Below, piece after piece: positions 50,944 to 59,057 of a stretch of 64,000 nt of DNA. Positions within the stretch are counted from its first letter, which is position 1; each line of letters starts with the position of its first letter. The stretch spans positions 310,001-374,000 of the forward strand of contig NZ_JACRSO010000003.1 of NCBI RefSeq assembly GCF_014384745.1. Direction: 5' to 3'. The translations under genes were made by a program, and so were the position numbers. The notes below the pieces were generated by a model. That model did not search any database. It was not told where the DNA came from and saw nothing but the letters and a program-made list of their open reading frames with translations. Source of the DNA: Luoshenia tenuis. GTDB lineage: Bacteria; Bacillota; Clostridia; Christensenellales; GCA-900066905.

Positions 50944-51645
50944 ACTGAGCAAAAAGCTGACCATCGCTTTGTGTATATCTTTAGGCTTAAACGCTGTGGC
51001 GGCAGGAGTTGCAGGCGTAAAATATCTGCCACAGATAATGAATAAATATTCGGGGGGGGGGTATATTCATTCGCCGACAATCCTCAGTATTCTGCTAAAG
51101 TAAGTTTGTTTAACCAATCCGAGGTGGTTAAGGCGGACAGAGTTATGCTGGGGGACAGCCTGACGGCTGGGTGCGCGTGGCAGGAGTATGAACCGGACAA
51201 AGTGGTGTTAAACCGAGGAGTTGGTTCGGATATATCCGAAGGCGTGCTGAACAGGTTGGATTCCGTTACCAAACACCGCCCAGACGAGGTGATGTTGATG
51301 ATCGGCATAAACGACCTGGTCAAGGGCATTGCACGCGAAGAGATCGTGGAAAATGTGACCCAGATACTGACGGCGCTGAAGGAGAAATTGCCACAGGCCG
51401 ATATCTTTTTGCAAAGCGTGCTGCCGACGAATGGAGAAAATGTAGCGGCGGAGGAGATTATAGCATTGAATAACGCTTACCGCTATGCGGCGAGCCAAAC
51501 CGGCGCACACTATATTGATCTTTATCCGCTTTTTGCAACGGAGAATGATGCGATGATCCCTGAACTTACCTATGATGGCGTCCATCTAAATGGCGAAGGT
51601 TATGTTATATGGTTGCAGGCTTTAGAGGATAGTTCAGGTAGATAA
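50936..51645 (+). pseudogene. SGNH/GDSL-type hydrolase, frame-interrupted at a G10 tract (possibly phase-variable)
   Basis: Reading from ATG 50936 gives a signal-anchor (NKLSKKLTIALCISLGLNAV) and runs to a G10 tract at 51052-51061, after which the frame meets TAA 18 codons on. The downstream frame continues without stop through YSFADNPQYSAK and a complete SGNH hydrolase: GDSLTAG (nucleophile Ser), GIND, and DGVHLN with the catalytic Asp-His pair, to 51645. Eleven or eight G would join both parts into a protein of about 236 residues. Such enzymes remove acetyl groups from secreted glycans. The acyltransferase gene just before would be the opposite activity. Assembly error at the homopolymer is an alternative. 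Confidence 0.8.
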
Positions 51646-51659
51646 AGGACGGAAATACG

Positions 51660-52742
51660 ATGAAAATTTTAACCATAGTAGGCGCGCGGCCGCAGTTTAT
51701 CAAGGCCGCGCCGGTCAGCCGGGCGCTGCGAAAGGCGCACCGGGAGGTGCTGGTGCATACCGGCCAGCACTACGATGCGAATATGTCGGATATCTTTTTT
51801 GAGGAATTGCACATCCCCAAGCCCGACTACAACCTGGGCATCGGCGGGGGGAGCCATGGGCAGATGACCGGACGGATGCTGGAAGCCATCGAGCAGGTGA
51901 TGCTGAAGGAAAAGCCGGATGTGGCGCTGGTATATGGGGACACCAACTCGACCCTGGCCGGGGCGCTGGCGGCGGGAAAGCTGCTGATCCCCGTGCTGCA
52001 CGTGGAGGCGGGGCTGCGCAGTTTTAACCGGGCGATGCCCGAGGAACAAAACCGCGTGTTGACCGACCATATTGCCGCGCTTTTAAGCTGCCCCACCCAG
52101 ACGGCGGTGGAAAACTTACACGCCGAAGGGGTTACGCAGGGGGTACGCAATACCGGGGACGTGATGCTGGACGCAGTGCGCTATAATGCACAGCTCGCGC
52201 AGGAGGCAAAGCCGCTCCATAAGACGCTGGCGCAATTAAGGGTGCTGCGCGGCAAAAGCGCGGCCTTGCTGGAAGATAAAGGATATTACCTTGCGACCAT
52301 CCACCGCCAGGAGAATACCGACGCGCCGGACAAGCTGTTAACCATTGTGGAGGCGTTAAACGAGCTGAATCATCCGGTGATCTGGCCGGTGCATCCGCGC
52401 GTGCGGGAGAGAAAAGAGATGGCGCGGTTGGGCGATCACATCCGCCTGGTGGAGCCGGTGGGCTACCTGGACATGCTGATGCTGACCGGCCACGCGCGCA
52501 TGGTGCTGACCGACAGCGGCGGGCTGCAAAAAGAGGCGCTGTTTCTGGGCACGCCCTGCACCACGCTGCGGGATGAGACCGAATGGGTGGAAACGCTGGA
52601 AGGCGGGTGGAACGTACTGGCCAAGATCGACCGGGCGGATATTTTGGCGAAGGCGACGCGCGCGGTGGACACACGAAACGGGACGGCTTGCAGCGCCTTT
52701 GGAGATGGAAACGCGGCGGAAAAGATCGCCCGAATGGTATAG
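51660..52742 (+). CDS. wbpI: UDP-GlcNAc3NAcA 2-epimerase (WbpI-like)
   Basis: The protein has 360 residues of the non-hydrolysing UDP-GlcNAc 2-epimerase fold: KILTIVGARPQFIKA, HTGQHYDANMSDIFF, VYGDTNSTLAGALAA and HVEAGLRSF. Two details favour WbpI over WecB: GQMTGRML, and the segment DSGGLQKEALFLGTPC followed by TLRDETEWVET. WbpI turns UDP-GlcNAc3NAcA into UDP-ManNAc3NAcA. The four other genes of that pathway follow directly. Base composition returns to GC-rich exactly here. The start ATG is preceded by AAAGGACGG. Confidence 0.88.
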   Translation: MKILTIVGARPQFIKAAPVSRALRKAHREVLVHTGQHYDANMSDIFFEELHIPKPDYNLGIGGGSHGQMTGRMLEAIEQVMLKEKPDVALVYGDTNSTLAGALAAGKLLIPVLHVEAGLRSFNRAMPEEQNRVLTDHIAALLSCPTQTAVENLHAEGVTQGVRNTGDVMLDAVRYNAQLAQEAKPLHKTLAQLRVLRGKSAALLEDKGYYLATIHRQENTDAPDKLLTIVEALNELNHPVIWPVHPRVRERKEMARLGDHIRLVEPVGYLDMLMLTGHARMVLTDSGGLQKEALFLGTPCTTLRDETEWVETLEGGWNVLAKIDRADILAKATRAVDTRNGTACSAFGDGNAAEKIARMV

Positions 52743-52754
52743 GAGGACGAAGAG

Positions 52755-54059
52755 ATGGACTTGAAGGAAAAACTGTTGAAAAAGCAGGCCACGCTGGGAG
52801 TGGTAGGCCTGGGATACGTGGGGCTGCCGCTGGCGGTGGAAAAGGCCAAGGCGGGCTTTGCGGTGCTGGGCTTTGATGTGCAGGCGCAAAAGGTGGCCAT
52901 GGTCAACGCGGGAGAGAACTATATCGGGGACGTGGTCAACGAGGATCTGGCGGCCATCGTAAAGGATGGAAAGCTGCGGGCTACCACAGATTTTGCGGAC
53001 GTTGCCCGGTGCGACTGCGTGTGCATTGCGGTGCCCACGCCGCTGGACGCGCATCAGCAGCCGGATATCAGCTATGTAAGAGCCTCGGCGGAGAGCATCG
53101 TGCCCTACATGCACAAGGACATGCTGGTGGTGCTGGAATCCACCACCTACCCGGGAACGACGCAGGAGCTGCTGCAGCCCATTTTGGAGCGCAGCGGCCT
53201 GAAGTGCGGGGAGGATTTTTACCTGGCCTTTTCGCCGGAGCGGGTGGACCCGGGCAACCTGATCTACAAGACCAAGAACACGCCCAAGGTGGTGGGCGGC
53301 ATAACCCAAAAGTGCACGGATGTGGCGGCCACCATGTACGAGATGGTGCTGGAGGCGCCGGTACACCGGGTATCGACCCCCGCGGTGGCGGAGATGGAAA
53401 AGATACTGGAGAATACCTACCGCAACATCAACATCGGCCTGGTCAACGAGCTGGCCATGCTGTGCGATAAGATGGGCATCAGCATTTGGGAGGTGATCGA
53501 CGCGGCCAAGAGCAAGCCCTACGGCTTCCAGGCCTTTTACCCCGGCCCGGGGCTGGGCGGGCACTGCATCCCGCTGGATCCGTACTATTTAAGCTGGAAG
53601 GCGCGGGAGTACGGCTTCCACACCTCCATGATCGAGAGCAGCATGATGGTCAACGACAGGATGCCCGAGTACTGCGTGCAGCGGGCCATGCACATTTTAA
53701 ACGGGTTCCAAAAGGCCATCAGCGCCGCCAAGGTATTGGTATTAGGCGTGGCCTACAAGCAGGATATCGACGACTTCCGGGAAAGCCCGGCCATCCGCGT
53801 GATCGACGAGCTGAAAAAGGTGGGGGCCGACGTATGCTATTACGACCCGTACATCCCGCAGTTTAAGGAAAACGGACAGGTAATGGAAGGCGAAAAGGCG
53901 CTGACGGCGGATCTGATCGAAAGCGCGGACCTGGTGATGGTGACCTGCGCGCATACGAACGTAGATTACGCGCTGGTACAGCAAAAGGCCAAGGTGATCT
54001 TCGATACCAAAAACGTGATGAAGGATATTGCCCCGCGGGACAACATCGTGTTGCTGTAA
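52755..54059 (+). CDS. wbpA: UDP-GlcNAc 6-dehydrogenase (WbpA-like)
   Basis: The protein has 434 residues. The Rossmann start reads LGVVGLGYVGLPLA; AVPTPLD, STTYPGTTQE and FSPERVDPGN follow; the catalytic Cys lies in GPGLGGHCIPLDPYYL; and the C-terminal domain begins VLVLGVAYKQDIDDFRESPA. It oxidises C6 of UDP-GlcNAc to the uronic acid with NAD, the first step toward UDP-ManNAc3NAcA. WecC-type UDP-ManNAc dehydrogenases are similar; the adjacent wbpB, wbpD and wbpE support WbpA. AGGAGG lies 8 bases before the ATG. Confidence 0.9.
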   Translation: MDLKEKLLKKQATLGVVGLGYVGLPLAVEKAKAGFAVLGFDVQAQKVAMVNAGENYIGDVVNEDLAAIVKDGKLRATTDFADVARCDCVCIAVPTPLDAHQQPDISYVRASAESIVPYMHKDMLVVLESTTYPGTTQELLQPILERSGLKCGEDFYLAFSPERVDPGNLIYKTKNTPKVVGGITQKCTDVAATMYEMVLEAPVHRVSTPAVAEMEKILENTYRNINIGLVNELAMLCDKMGISIWEVIDAAKSKPYGFQAFYPGPGLGGHCIPLDPYYLSWKAREYGFHTSMIESSMMVNDRMPEYCVQRAMHILNGFQKAISAAKVLVLGVAYKQDIDDFRESPAIRVIDELKKVGADVCYYDPYIPQFKENGQVMEGEKALTADLIESADLVMVTCAHTNVDYALVQQKAKVIFDTKNVMKDIAPRDNIVLL

Positions 54060-54074
54060 AGGGAGGGAAAGACA

Positions 54075-55175
54075 ATGGCGGAGAAGATACGCTATGCGCT
54101 GATCGGCTGCGGCCGGATCGCGCCCAACCACATCGCCGCGGCGCTGGCCAATGTGGAGGCGCTGGAGCTTTGCGCGGTGTGCGACCCGGTGGAAGAGAAT
54201 ATGGAAAGGGTGCTGGAGCAGGCGCCCGAGGCGGTGCGCCAGACGGTGACGCGATATACGAACTATGAGGAGATGCTGGAAAAAGAGCGCCCGATTTTGG
54301 TGGCAATCGCTACCGAGAGTGGGCGGCACGCGGCCATTGGGCTGCGCTGCATCGCGGCGGGCTGTAACCTGATCATCGAAAAGCCCATCGCCCTGTCCAT
54401 TGCGGATGCGGACGCGCTGATCGAAGCGGCGGAAAGCAAGGGTGTGCAGATCTGCGCCTGCCACCAGAACCGCTTTAATAAATCCATCCAGAAGATCCGC
54501 CAGGCGGTGGAGGCGGGGCAGTTTGGCCGGATGCTGCACGGCACCGCGCACATCCGCTGGAACCGGAACCAGAATTACTATACCCAGGCGCCCTGGCGGG
54601 GCACCTGGGAGCAGGACGGCGGGGCGCTGATGAACCAGTGCATCCACAATATCGACCTGCTGCGCTGGATGATGGGGGATGAGGTGGAGGAGGTATTTGC
54701 CTATACGGACAACCTGAACCACCCCTATATCGCCGCCGAGGACCTGGGGCTGGCGGTGGTCCGGTTCAAGGGCGGCGCGTACGGCCTGATCGAAGGGACC
54801 ACCAACATCTACCCCAGCAACCTGGAGGAGACGCTGTATCTGTTTGGGGAAAAGGGTACGGTCAAGGCCGGCGGTAAATCGGTAAACGTGATCGAGGAGT
54901 GGCGCTTTGAAGCGCAGACGGAGGACCCGGAGGCGGTGAAGGCGCGGTTCCACGAGAACCCGCCCAACGTGTACGGGTTTGGGCACACGCCGCTGTACAG
55001 GGACGTGATCGCCGCGCTGGGCGAGGGGCGGGCGCCCTATGTGGACGGCTATGCGGGCAAGCGGGCGCTGGAGATGGTGTTGGCCATCTACCAATCCGCC
55101 GCCACGGGCAAGCCGGTACATCTGCCGCTTAAGGAGTGCGCCACCACCGATTTTATCGGGAGGTTTGGACGATGA
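54075..55175 (+). CDS. wbpB: UDP-GlcNAcA 3-dehydrogenase (WbpB-like, Gfo/Idh/MocA family)
   Basis: The protein has 366 residues. The NAD-binding start is YALIGCGRIAPNHI, the family's EKPIALSIADAD motif holds the catalytic Lys (about 102), and CACHQNRFN, GTWEQDGGALMNQCIHNIDLL with the catalytic His pair follow. It oxidises C3 of UDP-GlcNAcA to the 3-keto sugar, which WbpE then aminates. In characterised systems the NADH is recycled within the enzyme with 2-oxoglutarate. The stop overlaps the start of wbpD (ATGA). Confidence 0.88.
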   Translation: MAEKIRYALIGCGRIAPNHIAAALANVEALELCAVCDPVEENMERVLEQAPEAVRQTVTRYTNYEEMLEKERPILVAIATESGRHAAIGLRCIAAGCNLIIEKPIALSIADADALIEAAESKGVQICACHQNRFNKSIQKIRQAVEAGQFGRMLHGTAHIRWNRNQNYYTQAPWRGTWEQDGGALMNQCIHNIDLLRWMMGDEVEEVFAYTDNLNHPYIAAEDLGLAVVRFKGGAYGLIEGTTNIYPSNLEETLYLFGEKGTVKAGGKSVNVIEEWRFEAQTEDPEAVKARFHENPPNVYGFGHTPLYRDVIAALGEGRAPYVDGYAGKRALEMVLAIYQSAATGKPVHLPLKECATTDFIGRFGR

Positions 55176-55735
55176 CGGCGTTTGTGCACCCTTCGGCCTA
55201 TGTGGACGCGGGGGTCACGCTGGGCGAGGGCACCAAGGTATGGCATTTTTGCCATATCCAAAGCGGCGCCTCCATCGGCGCGGGCTGTACGCTTGGGCAG
55301 AACGTGAACGTGGCGGGCCATGTGCGCATCGGCCCGGGGTGCAAGATACAAAACAACGTATCGGTGTACGAGGGCGTGGAGCTGGAGGCGTACGTGTTTT
55401 GCGGGCCCTCCTGCGTATTTACCAACGACTTGACGCCTCGGGCCAAGTACCCCAAAGGGCGCAGCGGATACCTGCGCACGCTGGTAAAGGAGGGCGCCTC
55501 CATCGGGGCGAACGCCACCATCGTATGCGGGCATACCATTGGGCGCTGGGCGCTGATCGGCGCGGGGGCGGTGGTGACGGGCGACGTTGCCGACCACGCT
55601 CTGATGTTGGGGGTGCCGGCGCGCCGCTGCGGCTGGGTATGCGAATGCGGGGAGATACTGGGCGCGGACCTGCGCTGCCAAAAGTGCGGGAGAAGCTACC
55701 GGGAAACGGCCGAAGGCTTGAAAGAAGAGGTGTAA
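55172..55735 (+). CDS. wbpD: UDP-sugar N-acetyltransferase (WbpD-like) with C-terminal zinc-ribbon-like tail
   Basis: The protein has 187 residues. The left-handed beta helix starts at residue 3 (FVHPSAYVDAGVTLG) and contains VWHFCHIQSGA with the catalytic-type His. GASIGANATIVCGHTIG and GVPARRCGW end the domain. Instead of stopping there, the protein adds CECGEILGADLRCQKCGRSY, two C-x(1-2)-C pairs that look like a zinc ribbon, as seen in some WlbB-type enzymes. It acetylates the 3-amino group using acetyl-CoA. Start ATG overlaps the wbpB stop; an in-frame upstream start lies inside wbpB and is rejected. Confidence 0.9.
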   Translation: MTAFVHPSAYVDAGVTLGEGTKVWHFCHIQSGASIGAGCTLGQNVNVAGHVRIGPGCKIQNNVSVYEGVELEAYVFCGPSCVFTNDLTPRAKYPKGRSGYLRTLVKEGASIGANATIVCGHTIGRWALIGAGAVVTGDVADHALMLGVPARRCGWVCECGEILGADLRCQKCGRSYRETAEGLKEEV

Positions 55736-55739
55736 CGAT

Positions 55740-56873
55740 ATGCAGTTTCGAGATTTGGGCGCGCAGTACGCTGCGCTAAAGGACGAGATCGACGCGGGGA
55801 TCGCGCAGGTGCTGGACAGCAGCCGGTTTATCTTCGGCCCGCAGGTGGCTATGCTAGAGCAGGCGCTGGCGGACTATGTGGGCGTTAGGCACTGCGTATC
55901 CTGCGCCAATGGGACGGACGCACTGCAGCTGGCGCTGATGGCCTGGGGCGTAGGCCCGGGGGACGCGGTGTTTACAGCCGACTTTACCTTTTTTGCCTCG
56001 GCGGGGTGCGCGTCTATCCTGGGAGCCACGCCGGTGCTGGTGGATATCGACCCGCGTACCTTTAACATCTGCCCGGACGCGCTGGAGGCGGCGATCCGGC
56101 GGGTGGAGAAGGAGGGCAAGCTGCGGCCAAAGGTCATCATCCCGGTGGACCTGTTCGGGCTGCCGGCGGACTATCCGCGCATCCGCCAGATCGCCCAAAA
56201 GCACGGGCTGCGCATTTTAGAGGATGGGGCCCAGGGCTTTGGCGGGCAAATCGGCGAAAAAAAGGCCTGCTCCTTTGGGGATATGGCCACCACCTCGTTT
56301 TTCCCGGCCAAGCCGCTGGGCTGCTATGGGGATGGCGGGGCGATCTTTACCGACGACGATGCCACGGACGAGCTGCTGCGCGCCCTGCGGGCGCAGGGCC
56401 GCTCGCCCGAGGATAAGTACGACAACCGCTTGATTGGCATGAATTCCCGACTGGATACGCTGCAGGCGGCAATATTGCTGCCCAAGCTGCGCGCCTTTGC
56501 CCGCTATGAGGTGGATTGGGCCAACAAGGTGGCCGGGTGGTATACGCAAAGGCTCAGTGGACTGGTGGAAGTGCCCTATGTGCCGGAGGGGTACCGCTCC
56601 TCCTGGGCGCAGTATACCATCCAGTTGCGCGACCGCGCCCAGCGGGACGGGCTGCAGGCGGCGCTAAAGACGCAGGGCATCCCCACGATGGTATACTACC
56701 CGCGGGGCCTGCACCAGCAGACGGCCTATGCCGGCATGGCCTTGAGCGACGCGGACTTCCCCCATACGGCGCGGGCGGCCGGGCGGGTGCTCTCGCTGCC
56801 CATGCACCCCTACCTGAAAGAGGAAGAGGTTGAGCAGGTGGCAAACGCTGTAGCCAGCTATCTCAAAGCGTAA
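55740..56873 (+). CDS. wbpE: UDP-3-keto-GlcNAcA aminotransferase (WbpE-like)
   Basis: The protein has 377 residues of the DegT/DnrJ/EryC1/StrS family. FRDLGAQYAAL at the start is typical of WbpE/WlbC, followed by SCANGTDALQLAL, DLFGLPAD, ILEDGAQGFGG and TTSFFPAKPLGCYGDGGA with the PLP Lys. It transfers an amino group from glutamate to C3. Last gene of the operon; its product works between WbpB and WbpD. Ribosome site AGAGG before the ATG. Confidence 0.92.
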   Translation: MQFRDLGAQYAALKDEIDAGIAQVLDSSRFIFGPQVAMLEQALADYVGVRHCVSCANGTDALQLALMAWGVGPGDAVFTADFTFFASAGCASILGATPVLVDIDPRTFNICPDALEAAIRRVEKEGKLRPKVIIPVDLFGLPADYPRIRQIAQKHGLRILEDGAQGFGGQIGEKKACSFGDMATTSFFPAKPLGCYGDGGAIFTDDDATDELLRALRAQGRSPEDKYDNRLIGMNSRLDTLQAAILLPKLRAFARYEVDWANKVAGWYTQRLSGLVEVPYVPEGYRSSWAQYTIQLRDRAQRDGLQAALKTQGIPTMVYYPRGLHQQTAYAGMALSDADFPHTARAAGRVLSLPMHPYLKEEEVEQVANAVASYLKA

Positions 56874-56880
56874 ATTAAGC

Positions 56881-56907
56881 GCCGGAGGCGAAAGCCTCCG
56901 GCTTTTT
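56881..56907 (+). terminator. Terminator at the end of the polysaccharide operon
   Basis: GCCGGAGGC-GAAA-GCCTCCGGC, a perfect 9-bp stem with a GAAA loop, followed by five T. Confidence 0.93.
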
Positions 56908-56964
56908 ATCGCGATTTTTCAAAGAAGATTGGGGTTGACGCTACCCAGAAAGGCTCAAGTGTGC

Positions 56965-56986
56965 TATACTACCTTTGTTAACAAAG
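56965..56986 (+). promoter_or_regulatory. Aldolase promoter region with perfect palindrome
   Basis: TATACT (56965-56970) is followed by CTTTGTTAACAAAG (56973-56986), a perfect 14-base palindrome at the expected transcription start, and a second TATAAT lies at 56990. Likely a regulated promoter. Confidence 0.55.
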
Positions 56987-57071
56987 TTATATAATAGAAC
57001 TTGCGCCGGGGGCGCGCTTTGTTGCGGTACCAATGCAGTTTTTACATACGAACGATCAGGAGGTAAAAGAA

Positions 57072-57962
57072 ATGTTTGTTCCCATGAAAAACATCGTTGA
57101 CGCGGCGTATGCCGGCAAGTATGGCGTACCTGCGGTGCCCAGCAATGACGAGGTGCAGATCCGCGCGGCCATCCAGGCTGCGGTGGAATCGCGCTCGCCG
57201 CTGATTTTCCTGACGAATAACCGCAAAGACCCCCACTTTACCCATTACATGATCAAGCGCTTTGCCGACGAAGTGGATGTGCCCGTGGCCTCCTGCCTGG
57301 ACCACAGCCGCACCTTTGAAGATTGCGTGCTGGGCGTGTCCTCCGGCTGCTCGGCCATCATGGCGGATCGCTCGACCCTGCCTTACGAGGAGAACGTGGC
57401 CGACGTGCTGCGCCTGGCGCAGATCGCCCATGCGGTGGGCGTGAGCATCGAGGCGGAGCTGGGCCATGTGGGCCAGGGCGACAACTACGCTGTGGACGGC
57501 GTAAGCGCGCTGACCGACCCGGAAGAGGCCAAACGCTTCATCGCCGATACGGGCGTGGACTGCCTGGCGGTGGCCGTGGGCACGGCGCACGGCGCCTATG
57601 TGGGCACCCCGAAGATCGACTTTGAGCGCCTTAAGGAGATCGACGCGGCCTGCCAGCACCCGCTGGTACTGCACGGCGGCTCTGGCTCCGGCGAGGATAA
57701 CATCCACCGCTGCTGCGAGCTGGGCGTGGCCAAGGTCAACGTGGTCAACGACGTGATGCGCCTGACCCTGGAAGGCCTGAAGAATACCGATCTGTCCGGC
57801 AACAAAGCCTATGGGCTGTATGCGGCCATCAACGATATTACGGTGAATATCGTCAAACATCTGTTTGAGGTGACCGGCTCTGTGGGCAAGGCCGCTTCCT
57901 GCTGCTGCGGGAGCAAGAATAGCGCCAGCGAAGGCAACCCCTTTGATTCCACCAAGGAATAA
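57072..57962 (+). CDS. fba: Class II fructose-bisphosphate aldolase
   Basis: The protein has 296 residues. Zinc ligands and substrate motifs of class II aldolases are present: SCLDHSRTFE (His and Asp), AELGHVGQGDN, AVGTAHGAYVG and LVLHGGSGSGEDN, then KVNVVNDV. It splits fructose 1,6-bisphosphate in glycolysis; tagatose-bisphosphate activity cannot be excluded. The C-terminal tail is unusual, with CCCG and a short polar end. AGGAGG followed by TAAAAGAA decides the start at 57072; an ATG 39 bases upstream is in frame but overlaps the leader. Confidence 0.9.
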   Translation: MFVPMKNIVDAAYAGKYGVPAVPSNDEVQIRAAIQAAVESRSPLIFLTNNRKDPHFTHYMIKRFADEVDVPVASCLDHSRTFEDCVLGVSSGCSAIMADRSTLPYEENVADVLRLAQIAHAVGVSIEAELGHVGQGDNYAVDGVSALTDPEEAKRFIADTGVDCLAVAVGTAHGAYVGTPKIDFERLKEIDAACQHPLVLHGGSGSGEDNIHRCCELGVAKVNVVNDVMRLTLEGLKNTDLSGNKAYGLYAAINDITVNIVKHLFEVTGSVGKAASCCCGSKNSASEGNPFDSTKE

Positions 57963-57971
57963 GCGAGGATG

Positions 57972-58006
57972 AAAAAGGCCCTGCGGAATTTCCGCAGGGC
58001 CTTTTT
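57972..58006 (+). terminator. Terminator of the aldolase gene
   Basis: A 16-bp perfect inverted repeat (AAAAAGGCCCTGCGGA and complement) with a 3-base loop. Confidence 0.93.
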
Positions 58007-58149
58007 GTATGCTATAGAGCATTGCGGTGGGCTGAACCAGGCGCGATAAGGCTGCTTTTTACTTACCGGGCAGAGCCTCCCAGGCATAGCGAAAGTCTGG
58101 CAAGAGAGGCTGGAGAGGATGGTGTGCGGACAAATGTATAGGTTTTTGT

Positions 58150-58217
58150 GCAAGGAATCTCTCCCTCCGGCGCACCTAAAGGTGCGCCACCTCCCTCGTC
58201 AGAGGGAGGCAAGAGGG
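58150..58217. repeat. Double-palindrome repeat unit
   Basis: Two adjacent hairpins: GGCGCACCTAAAGGTGCGCC (58169-58188) and CCTCCCTCGTCAGAGGGAGG (58190-58209). This resembles intergenic repeats scattered through many Clostridial genomes. Confidence 0.75.
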
Positions 58218-58325
58218 GGTTGATCCAAACGGCATAGCATAAGCGAAACGGCTGGAAAATATAACTGTTTATTTGCCTAGGAGAGCTTGGGAAACCTCCG
58301 TCCCCACCACTTCAGTGGCCGTTTG

Positions 58326-58442
58326 GGGGAATCTATAGCGCCCGCCGCCAGTGGCGGAAAAAGGGCGCGATGATTTCTGTGAACGTGAGGTGCGCCCGAG
58401 CGGCCGACACGCCGCGATGGGCAAGCCCACAGTGAACAGAGG
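58326..58442 (+). repeat. ~117-base repeat, copy 1
   Basis: Starts GGGAATCTATAGCG and ends GAACAGAGG. Shared blocks with copy 2 are ATCTATAGCG, TGATTTCTGTGA, GCCCGAGCGGC and GAACAGAGG, separated by variable self-complementary parts. Confidence 0.7.
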
Positions 58443-58466
58443 ACCTTCAGGGTTAGGGATTGTTAA

Positions 58467-58582
58467 GGGAAATCTATAGCGAGCGCGTCCGGTGGACGAG
58501 CAAGCGAGCGGTGATTTCTGTGAGTGCGTGGTAAGCCCGAGCGGCATAAGCCGCGACGGGCGAGCCCGCTACGAACAGAGGG
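58467..58582 (+). repeat. ~116-base repeat, copy 2
   Basis: Same blocks and order as copy 1. The middle hairpin (GCGTCCGGTGGACGAGC) differs in sequence but not in position, as in a structured element under compensatory change. Confidence 0.7.
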
Positions 58583-58622
58583 GCTTTAGCCTAAGGGGGA
58601 AATCGGAATCCCCCTGCTTGCG

Positions 58623-58745
58623 CCCCCTCTGTTCGCTATGGACGCAGGCTTCGCGGCACGTTGGCCGCTCGCCTTTGTCACATGCTCACAGAGCGCTGCA
58701 CTCACTTACTCCGCCACCGGCGACGTTCGTTCCGCGCTCCCTTAA
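58623..58745 (-). repeat. ~120-base repeat, copy 3 (inverted)
   Basis: Read on the minus strand it shares the CGCCGGTGGCGG hairpin region, GAGCGGC and the GAACAGAGG end with copies 1 and 2, with lower similarity. Confidence 0.55.
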
Positions 58746-58848
58746 CATATAAAACTCGTTCCCTAACTTTTCTCTCTGTTTCGCATTAAGCCTTGGTTTT
58801 CTACTGAACAAGAACCTATAGGTTTATGCGCAGGCAGCAGGCTCCCCT

Positions 58849-58986
58849 TGTCATTCCGAGCGTAAGCGAGGAATCTCGTTACTACCTCTCGCCTGTGGTC
58901 TGCATCCTCGCAGTCCCGATAAAGCGCCTCTTTCCAGCTACGCCATCAGATTCTTCACTCCGGCTTCGCCTTCGTTTTGAATGACA
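58849..58986. mobile_element. MITE-like element A with TGTCATTC ends
   Basis: 138 bases bounded by TGTCATTC and GAATGACA. The inner halves are also roughly complementary (GAGGAATCTCG on the left, AGATTCTTCACTC on the right), so it can fold on itself. No gene inside. A related element lies at 60063. Confidence 0.65.
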
Positions 58987-59007
58987 CACTTGCGTATAAA
59001 GGTATAC

Positions 59008-59047
59008 AAAAAAGCACGCCCCTTCATATTTAAAAGAGGCGTGCTTG
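59008..59047 (-). terminator. Terminator of the DUF1874-like gene
   Basis: On the minus strand AAGCACGCC pairs with GGCGTGCTT around a long loop and runs into T6. Confidence 0.85.
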
Positions 59048-59057
59048 GCGAAAGGTC

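Larger units (their letters stand above)
58007..59007. other. About 1 kb without genes, filled with palindromic repeats
   Basis: Between the aldolase terminator and the DUF1874-like gene no ORF has a ribosome site or a protein-like composition. The stretch is made of a double hairpin repeat (58150), three copies of a ~120-base repeat (58326, 58467, and inverted at 58623) and one MITE-like element (58849). Confidence 0.7.

Noticed and set aside
52356..55121. Long minus-strand open frames (402 and 459 codons) opposite wbpI, wbpA and wbpB
   Set aside because: They are mirror frames of GC-rich genes: no ribosome sites, His/Arg/Leu-rich composition and no recognisable domain, while the plus strand encodes clear enzymes.
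58492..58752. Open frame of 86 codons within the repeat region
   Set aside because: It runs across two repeat copies in opposite orientation, has no ribosome site and a repeat-derived composition.
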